From Nesterenkonia sandarakina (lineage in GTDB: Bacteria; Actinomycetota; Actinomycetes; Actinomycetales; Micrococcaceae): DNA of 64,000 nucleotides. The notes under the pieces were generated by a model. It was not told the DNA's origin and made no database searches. It worked only from the letters and a program-made list of their open reading frames with translations. How positions within the stretch are numbered: the first letter of the stretch is position 1; each line of letters starts with the position of its first letter. The position numbers and the translations under genes are program-made. Positions 57,112 to 64,000 of this stretch are shown here, in pieces. The stretch is from assembly GCF_003003175.1 (NCBI RefSeq), contig NZ_PVTY01000006.1:119112-183111 (forward strand). Reading direction: 5' to 3'.

Positions 57112-57152
57112 CGAAGAAGCTCCCCGCACACCGCGTGCGGGGAGCTTCTTCG
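57112..57152 (+). terminator. Strong terminator after tRNA-Ala
   Basis: An 18-bp perfect stem (57112-57129 with 57135-57152) with a 5-base loop ends in TTCTTCG. It lies 15 bases after the tRNA. Confidence 0.9.
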
Positions 57153-57238
57153 TGTGTGAGACGCATCCGCCAGCCGGGTCGGGGTCGTTCCCCGGCAGGC
57201 CAGGTGCGGTCGGACCGGGAACCCTCCGGTGATGATCA

Positions 57239-57794
57239 TCATGATCCGTGGCGTAGGGCCAGCCGGACCACGGCGCCGACGAGGTCGCTGACCCCGGGCT
57301 CTCGACGGGGAAGTGCCCGCAGCCGCGCGGCATCACCGCCTCGGTGGGGCCCGCGCGGATCTGCCGCACAGAGCTCGGACAGCTCCGGGCTGCGACTCAT
57401 CTTCGCGAAGTCAGCCACCGCGCGCATCGGCACCATGACGGACTCGGATCCTGCGGGGACCAGACGGGTCAGCGGCGCGGCAAGCACGGCCAGCGGGCCG
57501 AATCGGGTCAGCCGCGCCCGCACCCTCCAGTCCCGCGGATCCAGCGGCCAGGTCGCGGCGACCGCGACCACGTGGGGTGACCGGTCTGCCGCCATGGATC
57601 ACCAGCAGCCGGGGCCCGGTCGGACGACCCTCGACCGGTCTGTGCTCGGGTGCGCCGGTGGACGCTGCCACCGGTGCGGGACGAGCGATGTGCACCTGAT
57701 GATCCTCCCACCGCCACCAGGTGCTCATCCTCGCCCGGCGGGCCGCGCACTGGTGCGCAGGATCGAGGAAGGACGCGTAGTCCAGGGCGGTCAC
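57239..57794 (-). pseudogene. Decayed alpha/beta hydrolase gene
   Basis: The 5' part (GTG 57792-57794) reads ALDYASFLDPAHQCAARRAR, then WWRWEDHQVHIARPAP and GPRLLVIHGG, the normal beginning of an alpha/beta hydrolase up to its oxyanion loop. About ten codons later another frame continues with VVAVAATWPLDPRDWRVRAR, then SMRAVADF-like and SELCAADPRG text, which in intact relatives lies about 80 residues further on, after the nucleophile elbow. So the segment with DLPG and GxSxG is missing, the frame has shifted, and the 3' end also breaks off after ADPRG. The interpretation comes from memory of the family. Confidence 0.6.
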
Positions 57795-57884
57795 GAGGTC
57801 AGGGTACCAAGCCGGGACGGTCCTTCATATGACTCCAGGGTCGGGGTAAGTGAGCCGTGGACTATCGTCGAGAGCATCTTGAGC

Positions 57885-57890
57885 TATAGT
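57885..57890 (+). promoter_or_regulatory. -10 box of the CNNM transport operon
   Basis: TATAGT lies about 155 bases upstream of the operon's start codon, giving a leader near 148 bases long. No clear -35 is seen. Confidence 0.45.
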
Positions 57891-57924
57891 CTCGATCTAA
57901 CAGATCAACCCAGAGACTGAAGAG

Positions 57925-58014
57925 GTGCCTGACACAGGTGTACGACTTACAACGCGCAGTACTCCGCCGCCGACGATATCGTCCCGGAAGTACTGCGAAC
58001 GCAGGGCAAGCTGA
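57925..58014 (+). CDS. Candidate leader peptide with Pro-Pro-Pro
   Basis: A 29-codon frame from GTG 57925 to TGA 58012-58014 lies in the leader of the CNNM operon. Its middle is RLTTRSTPPPTISSRKYCE. Three consecutive CCG codons are a known cause of ribosome pausing, and a proline-rich leader peptide (MgtL) controls the mgtA Mg2+ transporter gene in Salmonella. An imperfect GAAGAG lies close upstream. Whether it is translated is not known. Confidence 0.35.
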   Translation: MPDTGVRLTTRSTPPPTISSRKYCERRAS

Positions 58015-58042
58015 TCGCCGCGCGGACATTCGGGTGGTGACC
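57952..58042 (+). promoter_or_regulatory. Structured leader of the CNNM operon
   Basis: GCAGTACT (57957-57964) pairs with AGTACTGC (57988-57995) around an inner GACGATATCGTC palindrome. A second hairpin CGGGT-GGTG-ACCCG lies just before the start codon, with the only Shine-Dalgarno-like GGTGG in its loop. It does not match the M-box or yybP-ykoY consensus as I know them. Confidence 0.4.
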
Positions 58043-58044
58043 CG

Positions 58045-59406
58045 GTGATCGAGCTCCTGCTCCTCCTGCTGGGCATCCTCGTGATCCTGGTGATCATTGC
58101 CGCCAACGGGTTCTTCGTGGCCCAAGAGTTCGCCTACATGTCCGTGGACCGCAATAAGCTGCGGGCTCTGGCGGCAGAGGGCAACAAATCCGCGAAACGG
58201 GCGCTTGACGTCACTGGACGCACCTCCTTCATGCTGTCGGGGGCTCAGCTGGGCATCACCGTCACCGGCCTCCTCGTCGGCTATGTGGCCGAGCCCCTGG
58301 TGGGCGAGAGCCTCGGGGTCCTTCTCGGCGGTGTCGGCGTCCCCGCCGCGCTCGGCATCACGGTGGGCACGATCATCGCGCTGGCCGCCTCGACCATCGT
58401 CCAGATGATCTTCGGCGAGCTCTTCCCGAAGAACTACGCCATCGCCAACCCGACCCCCCTGTCGCTGGGCCTGGCGCGCTCGACGAAGTTCTACCTCGCC
58501 GCCTTCGGCTGGCTGATCTGGATCTTCGACGTCTCCGCGAACGCGCTGCTGAAGCTGCTGCGGATCGAGCCGGTCCACGACGTCGAGTCCAGCGCCACGG
58601 CCAAGGACCTCGAACACATCGTCACCAGCTCCCATGAGAGCGGAGACCTCGCCGAGGAGATGTACCTGACTCTCGACCGGATCCTGGACTTCCCGGACCA
58701 CGACGTCGAGCACGCCATGATTCCCCGCTCGCGCACCGGTCTCATCCACCCGGACACCACGCTGGGCGAGATCCGCGCCCTCATGGCAGAGGAGCACACC
58801 CGATACCCGGTGGTCGACATGCAGGACGAACCCGTCGGGGTCGTCCATCTCGTGGATCTGCTGGGCACCAAGTTCACCGACGCGGCAGCCGCCACAGAGA
58901 TCATGCGCGCCCCGGTGATCGTGCCCACGCTGATGCCCCTGCCCGACGCGGTGCGCACGCTGCGTGACGCCAACGCCAAGCTGGCCTGCGTGATCGATGA
59001 GTACGGCGGCTTCACCGGTGTGGTGACCATGGAAGACCTCGCCGAGGAGATCCTCGGTGAGATCAGCGATGAGCACGACGACGAGGAGCCCGCCGGCATC
59101 GAACATGTCGGGGAGAACCACTGGCGCGTGGACGGTGATCTCCACCTCGACGAGGTGGAGCGCGTCATCGGTCAGGACTTCCCCGAAGGGGACTACGAGA
59201 CCCTCTCGGGGCTGTTGATTTCCCAGGAGGGCGCGCTGCTCACCGAGGGCCAGGAGGTCCGCATCCACCTTCCGACTGATCGATCTGATTACGGAGAAGC
59301 CTCGCCCCCGCAGCGCTGGGTAGACATCACGGTCATCAGCGTGGACCGCCACGTGCCCGAGTCAGTGCACCTGCGACTGACCGAACACTTCGAGGAACAA
59401 CGATGA
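58045..59406 (+). CDS. CNNM/CorC-family transporter with DUF21 and CBS domains
   Basis: A 453-residue membrane protein of the HlyC/CorC (CNNM) family, linked to Mg2+ and divalent metal transport. The DUF21 core with four hydrophobic segments (residues 1-190; AANGFFVAQEFAYMSVDRNK, MIFGELFPKNYAIANP) is followed by a CBS pair (VEHAMIPRSRTGLIHPDTTL; CVIDEYGGFTGVVTMEDL) and a C-terminal CorC_HlyC domain (HWRVDGDLHLDEVERVIGQDF). The GTG start at 58045 sits right behind a hairpin. Its stop overlaps the next gene's ATG (ATGA 59403-59406). Confidence 0.94.
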   Translation: MIELLLLLLGILVILVIIAANGFFVAQEFAYMSVDRNKLRALAAEGNKSAKRALDVTGRTSFMLSGAQLGITVTGLLVGYVAEPLVGESLGVLLGGVGVPAALGITVGTIIALAASTIVQMIFGELFPKNYAIANPTPLSLGLARSTKFYLAAFGWLIWIFDVSANALLKLLRIEPVHDVESSATAKDLEHIVTSSHESGDLAEEMYLTLDRILDFPDHDVEHAMIPRSRTGLIHPDTTLGEIRALMAEEHTRYPVVDMQDEPVGVVHLVDLLGTKFTDAAAATEIMRAPVIVPTLMPLPDAVRTLRDANAKLACVIDEYGGFTGVVTMEDLAEEILGEISDEHDDEEPAGIEHVGENHWRVDGDLHLDEVERVIGQDFPEGDYETLSGLLISQEGALLTEGQEVRIHLPTDRSDYGEASPPQRWVDITVISVDRHVPESVHLRLTEHFEEQR

Positions 59407-60485
59407 GCGACTGGCTGATCCCCACCATTGCAACCATCGCGATCATCGCCATCTCGGCGTTCTTCGTGATCCTCGAGTTCGCGCTGCTGGCCGCCCGCCG
59501 GCACCGCCTGGAGGAAGAGGCCGAGCACAGCAAATCCGCGCGCGCCGCGCTGCGCGGGCTCAATGAGCTCACGATCATGCTCGCCGGCGCCCAGCTGGGC
59601 ATCACCGCGTGCACCTTTGCCCTGGGCGCGGTGAGCAAGCCTGCGGTCGACTATGCACTGACCCCGATCTTCGAGTCGTGGAACATGCCGCTGTGGTTGG
59701 CCGATGTGCTGGCCTTCGCGCTGGCGCTGTTCCTGATGACCTTCCTGCACCTGGTGGTCGGTGAGATGGCTCCGAAGTCCTGGGCGATCGCGCACCCGGA
59801 ACGGGCGGCGAAGCTCATCGCGTTCCCGGCCCAGGTGGTCCTCTGGGGCTTCCGCCCGCTGCTGCTCTGGATCAACGGCATCGCCAACCGCCTGGTCGCG
59901 GCCACCGGTGTGACGCCGGTAGACAGTGCCGCTGCCGGGGGCTATGACTCCGACACGATTCGGCACCTGGTGGAGCACTCCACCCAAACCGGGATGTTGG
60001 ATGAGGCCTCGGCCTCACAGATCTCCCGGGTCATCGACCTGGAGACCCTCACCGTGGACGATGTCATCGCGGCGCGGACCCGACAGGAGACCACCACGGT
60101 GCCGGCCACGGCCACCGCGGCCGATGTGCAGGCCGAGGCCCAGCGCACCGGGCACCTGCGGATCCTGATCATCCCCGAGACGGGGACGAACCCGATGGTG
60201 GTCCATGTGCGGGACACCCTCACGGTTCCTCCCGAACACCCGGCCAGTGAGCTGGCCCGGCCAGCACTGGTCGTCTCCACCGGCGCCTCGGTCTATGAGG
60301 CGTTCCAGACCATGCGAGAGGCCGGCGAACAGCTGGCGGTGGTCTACTCCGAGGGGACCCTCGCCGGGGCGATCACCTGGAATGACATCCTCAAGCGGAT
60401 GTGGCCCACCATGGAGGAGCAGTGGAGCGAGTCAGCAGAGGCCGCTGCCGACTCCCGGTCGCAGGACACCGCCGCTCGACGCTAG
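59403..60485 (+). CDS. Second CNNM family protein (DUF21 and CBS)
   Basis: A 360-residue paralog of the preceding gene. The DUF21 core (ISAFFVILEFALLAARRHRL, LHLVVGEMAPKSWAIAHPER) is followed by degenerate CBS repeats (VDDVIAARTRQETTTVPATA; EQLAVVYSEGTLAGAITWND). It lacks the CorC_HlyC domain of its partner. The two are translationally coupled and probably assemble as a heteromer. A strong hairpin follows. Confidence 0.92.
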   Translation: MSDWLIPTIATIAIIAISAFFVILEFALLAARRHRLEEEAEHSKSARAALRGLNELTIMLAGAQLGITACTFALGAVSKPAVDYALTPIFESWNMPLWLADVLAFALALFLMTFLHLVVGEMAPKSWAIAHPERAAKLIAFPAQVVLWGFRPLLLWINGIANRLVAATGVTPVDSAAAGGYDSDTIRHLVEHSTQTGMLDEASASQISRVIDLETLTVDDVIAARTRQETTTVPATATAADVQAEAQRTGHLRILIIPETGTNPMVVHVRDTLTVPPEHPASELARPALVVSTGASVYEAFQTMREAGEQLAVVYSEGTLAGAITWNDILKRMWPTMEEQWSESAEAAADSRSQDTAARR

Positions 60486-60531
60486 CCCGAGCAGGTGCGG
60501 CCGCCTGACGAGCGGGTCTCACGAGCACACC

Positions 60532-60568
60532 ACGACGCCGGATCCACAGCCTGTGGGTCCGGCGTCGT
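60532..60568 (+). terminator. Terminator of the CNNM operon
   Basis: A near-perfect stem of 17-18 bp (60532-60549 with 60551-60568) has one mismatch-type T-G pair, 46 bases after the stop. The apex would open to a loop of four to eight bases. Confidence 0.75.
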
Positions 60569-60599
60569 CGTATCTGCAGAGAAAGCCCAGATCAGCGTG

Positions 60600-60706
60600 T
60601 TATCCACAGGAGTTATCCACAGTGTGTATAAGTTACACGCGTGTGATTCCCCTGGTCAGAGCGGTATCCACAGGACTTTGTGAATTGTGCACAAAACTGT
60701 GGATTA
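60600..60706. promoter_or_regulatory. Dense DnaA-box cluster in the CNNM-rhomboid spacer
   Basis: Two perfect TTATCCACA boxes (60600-60608 and 60613-60621) and four near matches: TGTGTATAA (60623-60631), GTATCCACA (60664-60672), TTGTGCACA (60685-60693) and TGTGGATTA (60698-60706). Six boxes in 107 bases is denser than in oriC itself as seen here. The spacer between two convergent genes holds no other signal but the CNNM terminator. Confidence 0.7.
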
Positions 60707-60740
60707 GTCCTGCACACCCTGGGGAGAAGCCCGGGCCGAC

Positions 60741-61568
60741 TCAGGCGTAGGGATTGACCAGGCTCATGCCGAGCGCGGTGAGCAGCACCAGGACCACGGC
60801 GATGCCGAGCAGTCCGAGGCCCTGCCAGCGCCCTCGCCGCCGCGCATCGGCCAGGCGGTCACCTGAGGAGCGCGACGGGGCCTTGGAGATCACCAGGGCG
60901 CACAGCGCACCGACGACCAGGCCGCCGAAATGGCCCTGCCAGGAGATGCCGGGGATCACGAAGCTGATCACCACGTTGATCGTGATCAGCGTCAGGATCC
61001 CGCCGGTCTGGGATCCGGTGGCGCGCATCAGGATGAACAGCGCTCCGAAGAGGCCGAAGACCGCCCCGGAGGCTCCCAGCGTGGGCGTCATGGCGGGGGT
61101 CAGGAAGAGCACCGCGACAGAGCCGCCGAGGGCCGAGAGGGTCAGCAGGGCGATATAGCGGAGCCGACCGAGGGCCGGCTCGATGGCACGGCCGATGAAC
61201 CACAGGGCGAACATGTTGAAGAGCAGGTGCATCGCGTTGGCCGGAGAGTGCACCAGCGCGGAGGTCAGCATCCTCCAGGGCTCGAAGAACCAGGGGGATG
61301 TCTGCAGCGGGGCGTACCACAGCGCCTCGGTCACCGCGCTGCTGAGCAGCTGCAGGCCGTAGAGCACGACACAGAGCCCGATGACGGTGAAGGTGACCAC
61401 CGGGCGCTGATCGGGGCGCAGCACGGCGCCGAACTGGGAGCGGGCCGGAGGCCTGCGCCGTTGGAACTCGCTCCGCGCCCGGGCCAGGCAGTCCACACAC
61501 TGGAACCCGACCGGGGCCTCCCGCAGACACTCCGGACAGGCAGGCCGGTCGCAGCGCTGACACTGCAC
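60741..61568 (-). CDS. Rhomboid family intramembrane serine protease
   Basis: A 275-residue protein from GTG 61566-61568. Six or seven membrane helices carry the rhomboid active site: HLLFNMFALWFIGRAIEPAL, the catalytic Ser in LGASGAVFGLFGALF, and His in QGHFGGLVVGALC. The N-terminal zinc-finger-like part (CQRCDRPACPECL, GFQCVDCL) is usually preceded by C-x-x-HP. That exact text (ATFCPQHPDRPATVQCQRC) is encoded upstream of the GTG in the same frame back to the TGA of the cyclophilin gene, where the only plausible start is ATC 61611-61613, 9 bases after GAGGG. The true start may therefore be non-standard. Confidence 0.88.
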   Translation of the reverse strand: MQCQRCDRPACPECLREAPVGFQCVDCLARARSEFQRRRPPARSQFGAVLRPDQRPVVTFTVIGLCVVLYGLQLLSSAVTEALWYAPLQTSPWFFEPWRMLTSALVHSPANAMHLLFNMFALWFIGRAIEPALGRLRYIALLTLSALGGSVAVLFLTPAMTPTLGASGAVFGLFGALFILMRATGSQTGGILTLITINVVISFVIPGISWQGHFGGLVVGALCALVISKAPSRSSGDRLADARRRGRWQGLGLLGIAVVLVLLTALGMSLVNPYA

Positions 61569-61625
61569 CGTGGCCGGCCTGTCCGGGTGCTGCGGACAGA
61601 ATGTTGCGTTGATCGGTCTAGACCC

Positions 61626-62159
61626 TCAGAGCTTCTCGATGTCGATCTTCTCGATCACGACATCTTCCTTCGGGCGGTCCCGGTTGTCGGTGGGGACCGT
61701 GTTCAGAGCGTCGACGACCTTCTGCGAGGCCGGGTCGGTGACCTCCCCGAAGATGGTGTGCTTGCCCTGGAGCCAGTTGGTGGCCACCGAGGTGATGAAG
61801 AACTGGGACCCGTTGGTGCCGGGTCCGGCGTTGGCCATGGCCAGCTTGTACGGCGAGGTGAAGTCGAGCTCCGGGTGGATCTCGTCGCCGAACTTGTAGC
61901 CGGGGCCGCCGACGCCGAGGCCCAGCGGGTCTCCGCCCTGGATCATGAAGTCGGAGATGATGCGGTGGAACACGGTGCCGCTGTAGAGCGGAGTGTTCAC
62001 CTTCTTCTCACCGGACTCGGGGTGGGTCCACTCCCGCTCACCGGTGGCCAGACCGACGAAGTTGTCCACAGTCTTGGGAGCGTGATTCCCGAAGAGCTCC
62101 ACGAGGATCTCGCCCTGGGATGTACGGATAGTTGCCTTATGCGTTGCGATAGCACTCAT
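61626..62159 (-). CDS. ppiA: Cyclophilin-type peptidyl-prolyl isomerase
   Basis: A 177-residue cytosolic cyclophilin that catalyses cis-trans proline isomerisation in protein folding. The active-site motifs are FHRIISDFMIQGGDP, NAGPGTNGSQFFIT and KHTIFGEVTD. I chose ATG 62157-62159 (MSAIATHKATIRTS). The rhomboid gene follows in the same reading frame after 57 bases or fewer, a conserved neighbour order. Confidence 0.95.
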   Translation of the reverse strand: MSAIATHKATIRTSQGEILVELFGNHAPKTVDNFVGLATGEREWTHPESGEKKVNTPLYSGTVFHRIISDFMIQGGDPLGLGVGGPGYKFGDEIHPELDFTSPYKLAMANAGPGTNGSQFFITSVATNWLQGKHTIFGEVTDPASQKVVDALNTVPTDNRDRPKEDVVIEKIDIEKL

Positions 62160-62294
62160 GCGCCCCATTCTCTCACTCTTGGTGGCGCGCGGTGTCAGGT
62201 GGGGGGATGATGAAGGGAATGGCCGTGCCGTAGCAGGTCACGAAGAGACCACGTAAGCTGAAGCCAGCAACCGATCCGGATTCGGAGGACATGC

Positions 62295-63254
62295 ATGTTC
62301 GGCAAGAAGAAGAAGCGGAATCACGGCTGGGAGCACCTGGTGCTCGCAGGAGTCGAGACCGCACGTGATTGGACCGCCCCCAAACTGGGTGCGGCAGCAG
62401 ATTGGGCCGAAGACACCTACCGCAAGGGCGCCCCGAAGGTGCACGACGCCTCGGGCCGCGCACTGAGCGCTGTCAACGACAGCGCCTCAGTGGCTGGCAA
62501 GAAGATCAAGGAATACTCCTCGGTCGCCGGCGGCGGCATCTCGTCCCAGTACGAGAAGCTTCCCCCGCAGGCCAAGGCCGAGGTGGCGAAGATCCTCTCC
62601 AAGTACGATACTGCCAAGACGCAGTTCGCCACGGAGTACGTCCCCGCCACCTCGGCGAAGCTGGGCGGCTATGCGGATAAGACCGCAAAGCTGATCCACC
62701 GCGCTGAGCTTGATCCCCGCGTCGAGAAGGCGCTGATCAAGGCGACCGGTGACAAGAAGATCGTCAAGAAGCTGCGTAAGAGCTCCGAGAACTACGCCAA
62801 GGGCGCTGCCAAGACGCTGAAGAAGCAGCAGCGCTCCAACAGCCGCAAGAAGGGTCTGCTGGTCTTCGGACTGGTGGCCGCGGCTGTGACGGCAGGCGTG
62901 GCGGCATGGCGGGCGAGCCAGCCGGTGGAAGACCCGTGGAAGAAGCCTGCGCCGGTCACCCGGCCAGCCACCTCCTCCACGGCGGCTCCGAAGCCGGTGA
63001 CCTCGGCCAAGCCCGCAGGCTCGGCTCCGCAGCCAGCAACCTCGGCTCCGAAGCCGGCGGGCCAGGGCGGTTCGGCAGCGCCGAGCACCGTCGCTGGCAC
63101 TCCGGCCGCCGCGCCGAAGGCAACTCCTGATGCCCCCAAGACCTCCGGTGCGCCGGAGTCCAAGGCGGGACCCTCGGGAGTGACCAACGTCAACGCACAG
63201 AACGCTGACGAGGCCAAGGGCAAGAACGTCCCCTCACCGAAGCCAGCCACCTGA
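62295..63254 (+). CDS. Single-pass membrane protein with Ala/Pro-rich tail, hypothetical
   Basis: A 319-residue protein. The basic start MFGKKKKRNHGWEHLVLAGV precedes about 165 residues of helix-forming, Lys/Ala-rich soluble sequence (YEKLPPQAKAEVAKILSKYD). One membrane helix follows (KGLLVFGLVAAAVTAGVAAW, residues 190-210), then about 110 residues of Pro/Ala/Ser/Thr repeats (SAPKPAG-like). The layout suggests a cytoplasmic helical domain with an extracellular or cell-wall-spanning tail. Relatives occur next to cyclophilin genes in Micrococcaceae, but no function is known to me. ATG 62295 has GGAGG upstream. Confidence 0.85.
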   Translation: MFGKKKKRNHGWEHLVLAGVETARDWTAPKLGAAADWAEDTYRKGAPKVHDASGRALSAVNDSASVAGKKIKEYSSVAGGGISSQYEKLPPQAKAEVAKILSKYDTAKTQFATEYVPATSAKLGGYADKTAKLIHRAELDPRVEKALIKATGDKKIVKKLRKSSENYAKGAAKTLKKQQRSNSRKKGLLVFGLVAAAVTAGVAAWRASQPVEDPWKKPAPVTRPATSSTAAPKPVTSAKPAGSAPQPATSAPKPAGQGGSAAPSTVAGTPAAAPKATPDAPKTSGAPESKAGPSGVTNVNAQNADEAKGKNVPSPKPAT

Positions 63255-63285
63255 GCTGAGCCGCGACTGAGAACGTAGCTGAACA

Positions 63286-63319
63286 AGAGCGGACCTGGCG
63301 TGATCGCCAGGTCCGCTCT
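63286..63319 (+). terminator. Terminator after the membrane protein gene
   Basis: A 15-bp perfect stem AGAGCGGACCTGGCG (63286-63300) pairs with 63305-63319 around TGAT, 31 bases after the stop. Confidence 0.85.
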
Positions 63320-64000
63320 CGTGTCAGGGGGGTGCCTCTATGGTTTTCGTCAAGCGGCCAGGGAGTGCTCAGTTGCGATCGGGGCGGCGGGGTCTTGGTA
63401 GAGGGTCCCGTCGCGCAGCATCGCGTAGAGAGTGTCCAGTCTGCGGCGGGCCAGGGCGATGATGGCCTGCTTATGCCGCTTTCCCTCGGAGATCTTCCGG
63501 TCGTAATACGCCCTCGAGGGCGGGTGCTGCAGAGCCGCGAACGCTGAGTTATACAGGCTCGATTTCAGCCGCTTGTTGCCACCGCGGTTGGCAAACTCCC
63601 CACGAATGGAAGTCCCGGAACGCCTCGTGGTGGGCGCGATCCCGGCGTAGGAGGCCAGATGGCCTGCCGTTTTGAAGTCTTTGCCCACGACTTCGGTGAG
63701 GATCCTGGCTGCGGTCCTGACCCCGATTCCGGGCATCGAAGTCAGGACCCGGTGAAGAGGGTGGGCCTCCACAAGAGCCTCCACCTGGGCCAGGACTCCG
63801 GCGCGCTGCCGGGTCAGGTCCTGGAGCTGACGCGCCAGAATCGGCACGATGGTGACCGCGGCTCCGGTGCCGGCGACCACCACCGTCTGGGCCTCCAGAG
63901 CAGTGAAGATCTCTTCGGTGACCCGTTCGGCCAGTCGTGGGTTGTGTTTCTTGATCCGGTTGCGCACATGACCCCGCCCAGCGGTCTTCAGTCGCTGCGG
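63320..64000 (-). mobile_element. IS110-family insertion sequence (partial, cut by window edge)
   Basis: The right part of the element is the 3' end of its transposase gene, with about 30 bases of 3' flank before the chromosomal terminator. The exact end is not visible: IS110 elements often lack terminal inverted repeats. The rest lies beyond position 64000. Confidence 0.55.
63350..64000 (-). CDS. IS110-family transposase, C-terminal part (partial)
   Basis: A frame open to the right edge, ending at 63350. The visible 217 residues hold the coiled-coil-like middle (LARQLQDLTRQRAGVLAQVE) and the Transposase_20 domain (LTSMPGIGVRTAARILTEV, LASYAGIAPTTRRSGTSIRG, the nucleophile Ser region, then NKRLKSSLYNSAFAAL). 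The N-terminal DEDD (RuvC-like) domain lies outside the window. The frame continues beyond the GTG at 63965-63967 with PQRLKTAGRGH, so that codon is not the start. The sequence seen is intact. Confidence 0.9.
   Translation of the reverse strand, partial: PQRLKTAGRGHVRNRIKKHNPRLAERVTEEIFTALEAQTVVVAGTGAAVTIVPILARQLQDLTRQRAGVLAQVEALVEAHPLHRVLTSMPGIGVRTAARILTEVVGKDFKTAGHLASYAGIAPTTRRSGTSIRGEFANRGGNKRLKSSLYNSAFAALQHPPSRAYYDRKISEGKRHKQAIIALARRRLDTLYAMLRDGTLYQDPAAPIATEHSLAA

Noticed and set aside
57897..58044. M-box or yybP-ykoY riboswitch before the CNNM operon
   Set aside because: The conserved core sequences of those classes, as I know them, are not present. I kept only an unnamed structured leader.
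62062..62070. TTGTCCACA DnaA box inside ppiA
   Set aside because: It is a single box in coding sequence with no neighbours, so likely chance.

Overview
The window looks like the chromosomal origin region of a GC-rich actinobacterium. Micrococcaceae, and perhaps a Nesterenkonia-like organism, is my best guess from gene order and protein style; I could run no database search. The supporting signs are GC-rich codon use with many GTG and TTG starts, a Mycobacterium-type inositol-1-phosphate synthase, DUF3566 and DLW-39 proteins beside gyrA, a parABS system with the bacterial TTTCACGTGAAA centromere, and oriC between dnaA and dnaN.

Region 1 to 16 kb is mostly metabolic and stress genes: a SurA-like lipoprotein, two DUF202 membrane proteins, a pirin, an Ohr peroxidase, a galactokinase-like kinase with pyroglutamyl peptidase, a divergent WYL regulator and SDR pair, a condensation-domain protein coupled to dnaB, an alpha/beta hydrolase, glutaminase and a luciferase-like oxidoreductase. 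Region 16 to 35 kb holds the rpsF-ssb-rpsR-rplI operon, an M18 aminopeptidase, a two-component system beside an ABC-2 transporter, a DUF418 protein, inositol-phosphate synthase, a GT87 glycosyltransferase, CCA-adding enzyme, a Nudix hydrolase, MurJ with a pseudokinase-like membrane partner, and trxB-trxA.

The core runs from 35 to 57 kb. On the minus strand are parB, parA, rsmG, jag, yidC, yidD, rnpA and rpmH. On the plus strand are dnaA, oriC, dnaN, recF, a DUF721 gene, gyrB, gyrA, a DUF3566 gene, tRNA-Ile, a DLW-39 gene and tRNA-Ala. Two things are unusual. An ABC drug-exporter pair sits between rpmH and dnaA. About 0.9 kb of non-coding DNA packed with parS sites separates parA from parB, giving nine perfect parS sites and one near-perfect site within 3.4 kb.

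From 57 to 64 kb there is a decayed alpha/beta hydrolase, a two-gene CNNM/CorC-type ion transport operon with a long leader that may encode a proline-rich peptide, a dense cluster of DnaA boxes, a rhomboid protease whose zinc-binding N-terminus extends beyond every ordinary start codon, a cyclophilin, a single-pass membrane protein and the end of an IS110-family transposase cut by the window edge.

The most interesting signals are the parS array with its non-coding spacer, the two DnaA-box clusters far from oriC (about 13.4 and 60.6 kb), the CNNM leader, and the exporter inserted beside dnaA.
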